Shown here piece after piece: positions 61,043 to 64,000 of a stretch of 64,000 nucleotides of DNA. The notes beneath the pieces are model-generated. The model searched no databases. It worked only from the letters and a program-made list of their open reading frames with translations, and was not told where the DNA came from. Numbering within the stretch: the first letter of the stretch is position 1; every line of letters begins with the position of its first letter. The translations under genes and the position numbers were made by a program. Source of the stretch: Comamonadaceae bacterium (GTDB taxonomy: Bacteria; Pseudomonadota; Gammaproteobacteria; Burkholderiales; Burkholderiaceae_C); the NCBI GenBank assembly GCA_027488985.1, contig JAIYAR010000013.1, forward strand, positions 372,001 to 436,000, written 5' to 3'.

Positions 61043-61582
61043 ATGAAACCCCAATCCATCCTCCACTTCTGGTTCACCGAGCTAACCCCCAAGCAGCACT
61101 TCGCCAAAGACGCTGCCTTGGACGAAGCCATCCGCACCCGCTTCGGCGCCACGCTGGAGGCGGCGGCGCGGTGTGAGCTGTTTGCTTGGCGCGCCACGCC
61201 CGAGGGGCGGTTAGCGGAGATGTTGGTGCTGGACCAGTTCTCGCGCAATGTGTACCGCGACACTGCCCGCGCCTTTGCGCAGGACGCACTGGCCCTGGTG
61301 CTGGCGCAAGAGCTGGTAGCCAGCGGGCAGGACCGCAGCCTGCCCCTGGCGCAGCGCAGCTTTGCCTACATGCCCTACATGCACAGCGAGTCCGCGCTGG
61401 TGCATGCGCAAGCAGTGGCCCTGTTTTCGCAGCCGGGCATGGAAGACACCCTGCGCTTTGAGCTGCGCCACAAAGCCATCATCGACCGCTTTGGCCGCTA
61501 CCCCCACCGCAACGCCATCCTTGGCCGCACCTCCACGCCCGAGGAGCTGGTTTTCTTGAGCGAACCGGGGTCTTCGTTCTAG
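61043..61582 (+). CDS. DUF924-family protein
   Basis: A 179-residue protein with the DUF924 start ILHFWFTELTPKQHFAKDAALD, the central EMLVLDQFSRNVYRDTARAFAQD, FAYMPYMHSESALVHAQAVALF, and HKAIIDRFGRYPHRNAILGR...EELVFLSEPGSSF. The family is TPR-like helical with unknown function. ATG at 61043 is chosen; a TTG further upstream gives a longer frame without similarity. The 3' 57 bp of the gene are duplicated at 62382. Confidence 0.9.
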   Translation: MKPQSILHFWFTELTPKQHFAKDAALDEAIRTRFGATLEAAARCELFAWRATPEGRLAEMLVLDQFSRNVYRDTARAFAQDALALVLAQELVASGQDRSLPLAQRSFAYMPYMHSESALVHAQAVALFSQPGMEDTLRFELRHKAIIDRFGRYPHRNAILGRTSTPEELVFLSEPGSSF

Positions 61583-61656
61583 TTTGGCGGCAGCCGGCTT
61601 GCTACGCTTTTAGTAGCTGCTCGCGCAAATTACACAACGGATGGAGGTTAATTTCA
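61526..61656 (+). repeat. Direct repeat A (3' end of the DUF924 gene plus 58-bp element)
   Basis: The 131 bp from CGCACCTCCACGCCCGAGG onward recur at 62382-62512 without gaps (offset 856). It includes the last 19 codons of the DUF924 gene and the adjacent 58-bp element copy 13. Confidence 0.9.
61599..61656 (+). repeat. 58-bp dispersed palindromic element, copy 13
   Basis: TTGCTACGCTTTTAGTAGCT, then GCTCGCGCAAATTACACA, then ACGGATGGAGGTTAATTTCA. The 3' half is more diverged (GCGC changed to CGGAT). Confidence 0.8.
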
Positions 61657-61806
61657 TTAAGAATTGGGTAAGTGCTGTGAAACCCAGCATGAACCATTCA
61701 CCCGATCTCTTGGCACAACCGCATGGCGCGTTTCTGGAGTGATCCATAACGCTCAAGCCTGATCGGGCAAGTACGATATTCGCTGAACAACGAAGCTCAC
61801 TTTTCT

Positions 61807-62370
61807 ATGAATTGGCGAAACACATCTTGGGAACCACCCAAGGAACCCTACGATTGGTGTTGCCTGGTCTGCGAAACAAACAACCCAGCAGGGCGGACTT
61901 CATGCAGCCTCTGTGAATGCCCAGACCGCGTAAGTGGGCGCGAGTTGCAGGAGCGCCAAAGGCAATTCAAATTGGGGCAGCCTTACGACGGAGCCCATCG
62001 TGCCGCGCCAAAATCACGCGACCCATTGAAGCGCCTTGACGGCTCGAACAAATTGCCCATAGAGGATTTGCTGAGATACCCCTTTTTCACGCTGGCGGCC
62101 GGGTACGCCGCATACACAGCTTTTCTTGACGGCAAATCTACGGTCTACCTCAGCCGCCATTCAAAAGGCGTTCTGATTGAACAGTATTGGGCTTTGTCTT
62201 TTGTCATATCGGGGTACTTGCTGCTCGCTGTCTTCTTCATGTCGCAGCTCATAGACCATTTCGACCGACGTCCCAACGAGAGCATCTACAAAACGATTGC
62301 CAAGTGGTCAGTGGGCATAGGATTTCCGTCTTTGCTAATCGGCATCATCCTGCAGAGTGCTAAGGGATAG
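61807..62370 (+). CDS. Membrane protein with RanBP2-type zinc finger
   Basis: A 187-residue protein. Residues 18-37 match the RanBP2 zinc finger pattern W-x-C-x2-C-x3-N-x6-C-x2-C exactly (WCCLVCETNNPAGRTSCSLC). A charged segment is followed by three hydrophobic helices (about 92-110 FFTLAAGYAAYTAFL, 130-152 FVISGYLLLAVFFMS, 168-185 VGIGFPSLLIGIIL). The finger would face the cytoplasm. GC content is below the neighbours. The gene lies wholly between two copies of a 131-bp direct repeat, suggesting arrival by recombination. Function is unknown. Confidence 0.78.
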   Translation: MNWRNTSWEPPKEPYDWCCLVCETNNPAGRTSCSLCECPDRVSGRELQERQRQFKLGQPYDGAHRAAPKSRDPLKRLDGSNKLPIEDLLRYPFFTLAAGYAAYTAFLDGKSTVYLSRHSKGVLIEQYWALSFVISGYLLLAVFFMSQLIDHFDRRPNESIYKTIAKWSVGIGFPSLLIGIILQSAKG

Positions 62371-62381
62371 CCTCAACGGGT

Positions 62382-62438
62382 CGCACCTCCACGCCCGAGG
62401 AGCTGGCTTACCTGAGCGAACCGGGATCTTCGTTCTAG
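62382..62438 (+). pseudogene. Duplicated 3' fragment of the DUF924 gene
   Basis: Nineteen codons including the stop (RTSTPEELAYLSEPGSSF) repeat the DUF924 C-terminus, with EELAYLSEPG in place of EELVFLSEPG. There is no start or upstream part. Confidence 0.88.
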
Positions 62439-62454
62439 GCTTGCGGCAATAGAT

Positions 62455-62512
62455 TTGCTACGTTTTTCGTAGCTGCTCACACATATTCCACGAGCGCTGG
62501 AGGCCTATTTCG
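62455..62512 (+). repeat. 58-bp dispersed palindromic element, copy 14
   Basis: TTGCTACGTTTTTCGTAGCT, then GCTCACACATATTCCACG, then AGCGCTGGAGGCCTATTTCG. The 3' half is nearly consensus. Confidence 0.88.
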
Positions 62513-62547
62513 CTTAGGTTTCGCAGTCGTGCGCTCTATACTGCCGC

Positions 62548-63483
62548 ATGCCCCAAGCTAGCCCCACCCTCACCCCACAGCTGCTGCGCCAGCTGACGCT
62601 GAACCCGGCAGACCACCCCCGCGGTGTAGCGCACTTGAGTGCGGCCAGCGGCCTGGTGCGCGTGGGTGAGCGCCTGTATGTGGTGGCGGACGACGAGGTG
62701 CATCTGGGCGTGTTTGACAGCAGCGCCATGCACGCCCCCGGCGCGCTGCTGCGCCTGCTGGAGGGCGACTTGCCCCACGACAAGGGCGCGCGCAAAAAGG
62801 CCAAACCCGACCTCGAAACCCTGACCCAACTGCCGCCCCTGCCCGGCCATGCCCACGGGGCCTTGCTGGCCTTGGGGTCCGGCTCCAAGCCCACGCGCGA
62901 AACCGGTGTGCTGCTGCCGCTGGATGCACAGGGCGCTCCGCTCGGGCAAGTGGGCACCGTCGATCTGGCGCCGCTGTATGCGCCGCTGCGCAAGCGGTTT
63001 GCAGACCTGAACATTGAGGGCGCTTTCGTGCTGGGCAACGAGTTGCTTTTGCTGCAGCGGGGCAACAAGGGCAACGCCTTGAGCGCCTGCATTCGCTACG
63101 AGTGGAGCCACATCGCCCATTGGTTGGCAGGCCTGCAGCCCCTGCCGCCCGGCCCCCACGACGTGCAGACCATGGACTTGGGTGAGGTGAGCGGTGTGCC
63201 CCTGAGCCTGACCGATGGCACGCCCCTGCAAGGCGGCGCCTGGGCCTTTTGCGCCGTGGCCGAAAGCACCGACGACAGCTACCACGATGGCGCCTGCGTG
63301 GGCTCGGCCATTGGCATCGTCGCACCCGACGGGCAAGTGAAGCTGCAGCTGTTGGCGGGTGCACCCAAGGTTGAAGGCATTGCCGCCCAGCCCGCAGACG
63401 ATGGCTGGCAGATCACTCTGGTGACCGACCCCGACGAGCCCCGCACCCCCGCGCAGATGCTGCAAACGCATTGGGTGCTGTAA
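62548..63483 (+). CDS. Hypothetical protein, DUF6929-like
   Basis: A 311-residue soluble protein without signal peptide. Repeated beta-strand pairs (RVGERLYVVADDEVHLGVF, LGNELLLLQRGNKGNAL, AWAFCAVAESTDDSYHDG, KVEGIAA and a C-terminal VTDPDEP) suggest a beta-propeller, as in the DUF6929 family. Function is unknown. It is followed 22 bp later by the GIY-YIG-like gene. Confidence 0.7.
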   Translation: MPQASPTLTPQLLRQLTLNPADHPRGVAHLSAASGLVRVGERLYVVADDEVHLGVFDSSAMHAPGALLRLLEGDLPHDKGARKKAKPDLETLTQLPPLPGHAHGALLALGSGSKPTRETGVLLPLDAQGAPLGQVGTVDLAPLYAPLRKRFADLNIEGAFVLGNELLLLQRGNKGNALSACIRYEWSHIAHWLAGLQPLPPGPHDVQTMDLGEVSGVPLSLTDGTPLQGGAWAFCAVAESTDDSYHDGACVGSAIGIVAPDGQVKLQLLAGAPKVEGIAAQPADDGWQITLVTDPDEPRTPAQMLQTHWVL

Positions 63484-63505
63484 CCCCGCTGAGGCATCTC
63501 GCCCC

Positions 63506-63832
63506 ATGGCCCGCCGCAAGCACCACCATGTGTATGTGATTGAGCTGCACAAAGACGTGCTGCTGGAGCCCCGCTTTCGCAAAAACAACCCGGGCTATGT
63601 GGAAGGCAAGCCCTGCGTGTACGTAGGCATGACCGGGCTGGACCCGGATGTGCGCTTCGACAAACACAAAGCCGGCATCCAAGCCAACCGTTTCGCCCAG
63701 CAATACGGCCTGCGCCTGCTGCCCGACTTGTTTGAAGGCTTCAACCCCATGAGCTACGACGACGCGGTGGACAAAGAAATAGAGGTCGCCATAGACCTGC
63801 AATCCGCCGGGTTCGGGGTTTGGCAGGCTTAG
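63506..63832 (+). CDS. GIY-YIG-like small protein
   Basis: A 108-residue protein with a GIY-YIG-type arrangement: first motif HVYVIEL (about residue 8), second CVYVGMTG (about residue 37), then a conserved Arg in VRFDKHKAG and NRFAQQYGLRLLP. Glu residues late in the protein (DKEIEVAIDL) may supply the catalytic acid. Members of this small subfamily are of unproven nuclease function. It lies 22 bp after the DUF6929-like gene. Confidence 0.7.
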   Translation: MARRKHHHVYVIELHKDVLLEPRFRKNNPGYVEGKPCVYVGMTGLDPDVRFDKHKAGIQANRFAQQYGLRLLPDLFEGFNPMSYDDAVDKEIEVAIDLQSAGFGVWQA

Positions 63833-63855
63833 GTCCCTCCAGTAAACTCCCACGC

Positions 63856-64000
63856 ATGCATCCCGCTATTGCTCAACACCGAACCGGCATCTCCGCCATT
63901 TGCCAGCGCTATCAGATTCAGCGCCTGGAGGTGTTTGGCTCGGCAGCGCGTGAAGTGGACTTTGACCCCTCAAGCAGCGACGCAGACTTTTTGGTGGAAT
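63856..64000 (+). CDS. MNT-type nucleotidyltransferase (partial, runs off the right edge)
   Basis: The first 48 codons of an MNT (minimal nucleotidyltransferase) protein: MHPAIAQHRTGISAICQRY, then LEVFGSAARE and, 12 residues after GS, DADFLVE, giving the GS...DxD catalytic pattern. Such proteins are often antitoxins paired with an adjacent HEPN toxin, which would lie beyond the window. ATG at 63856 is 23 bp after the GIY-YIG-like stop. Confidence 0.85.
   Translation, partial: MHPAIAQHRTGISAICQRYQIQRLEVFGSAAREVDFDPSSSDADFLVE

Larger units (their letters stand above)
62382..62512 (+). repeat. Direct repeat B
   Basis: Second copy of the 131-bp repeat; holds the DUF924 fragment and copy 14 of the 58-bp element. 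It ends 36 bp before the next gene. Confidence 0.9.

Noticed and set aside
1..64000. tRNA, rRNA and CRISPR genes
   Set aside because: No cloverleaf with T-loop signature, rRNA-like segment or regularly spaced repeat array was seen by eye; a covariance scan was not possible.

Overview
The window is about 60% GC and its gene content, gene order and codon use point to a betaproteobacterium of the order Burkholderiales, family Comamonadaceae, most likely Rhodoferax or a close relative. The genus is an inference from protein resemblance and was not tested. No rRNA, tRNA, CRISPR array, intact insertion sequence or prophage was found. Nearly all of it is ordinary chromosome with 58 credible protein genes. 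The last 4 kb (60.4-64.0) is more accessory in character.

Layout. 1-4.8 kb, minus strand: rpsO-pnp-qor-tpiA-secG. 5.1-6.6 kb: a small Hsp20 and tsaD, convergent. 6.7-19.1 kb: a nitrate assimilation locus. It holds an ANTAR regulator (nasT), then an NtrC-type site, a sigma-54 promoter and an attenuator-like leader, then nrtABD, nirB, a PilJ-type periplasmic protein, nirD, nasA, ybiB and the siroheme gene cobA. 19.1-23.6 kb: a short soluble chemoreceptor-like protein, an HI0933-type flavoprotein, a full methyl-accepting chemotaxis protein and a chalcone-isomerase-like exported protein. 23.8-30.9 kb: housekeeping genes (rpsU, yqeY, pmbA, darP/yjgA, mog, cysE, trmJ, suhB). 30.9-36.8 kb: two tandem paralogous PAS-GGDEF-EAL proteins. 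36.9-41.4 kb: mutS, a stand-alone Anbu proteasome-like peptidase and an alpha/beta hydrolase. 41.4-44.9 kb: a GAF-PAS histidine kinase with a receiver-GGDQF-EAL response regulator. 44.9-49.0 kb: uppP and a MacAB-type efflux system. 49.2-51.9 kb: two small membrane proteins with a LytS/LytTR two-component pair. 52-55.2 kb: two LivK-like binding proteins flanking an odd P-loop protein. 55.3-60.4 kb: a membrane protein, glutaminase, a diguanylate cyclase and glnS. 60.4-64 kb: a HEPN-like protein, a DUF924 protein, a RanBP2-type zinc-finger membrane protein between direct repeats, a DUF6929-like protein, a GIY-YIG-like protein and the start of an MNT nucleotidyltransferase.

The two strongest non-gene signals are these. 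First, a 58-bp imperfectly palindromic element is present in 14 gapless copies; six are intergenic and eight lie in frame inside conserved genes, including two in mutS and one in each gene of the LytS/LytTR pair. Second, the nitrate operon has a compact control region: an NtrC site, one of the 58-bp elements, a consensus sigma-54 promoter, a leader hairpin with an ANTAR-type hexaloop, and an intrinsic terminator before nrtA. This fits nitrogen-limitation control followed by NasT antitermination. A third is a 131-bp direct repeat (offset 856 bp) that duplicates the 3' end of the DUF924 gene and brackets the zinc-finger gene, as if that gene arrived by single-crossover integration.
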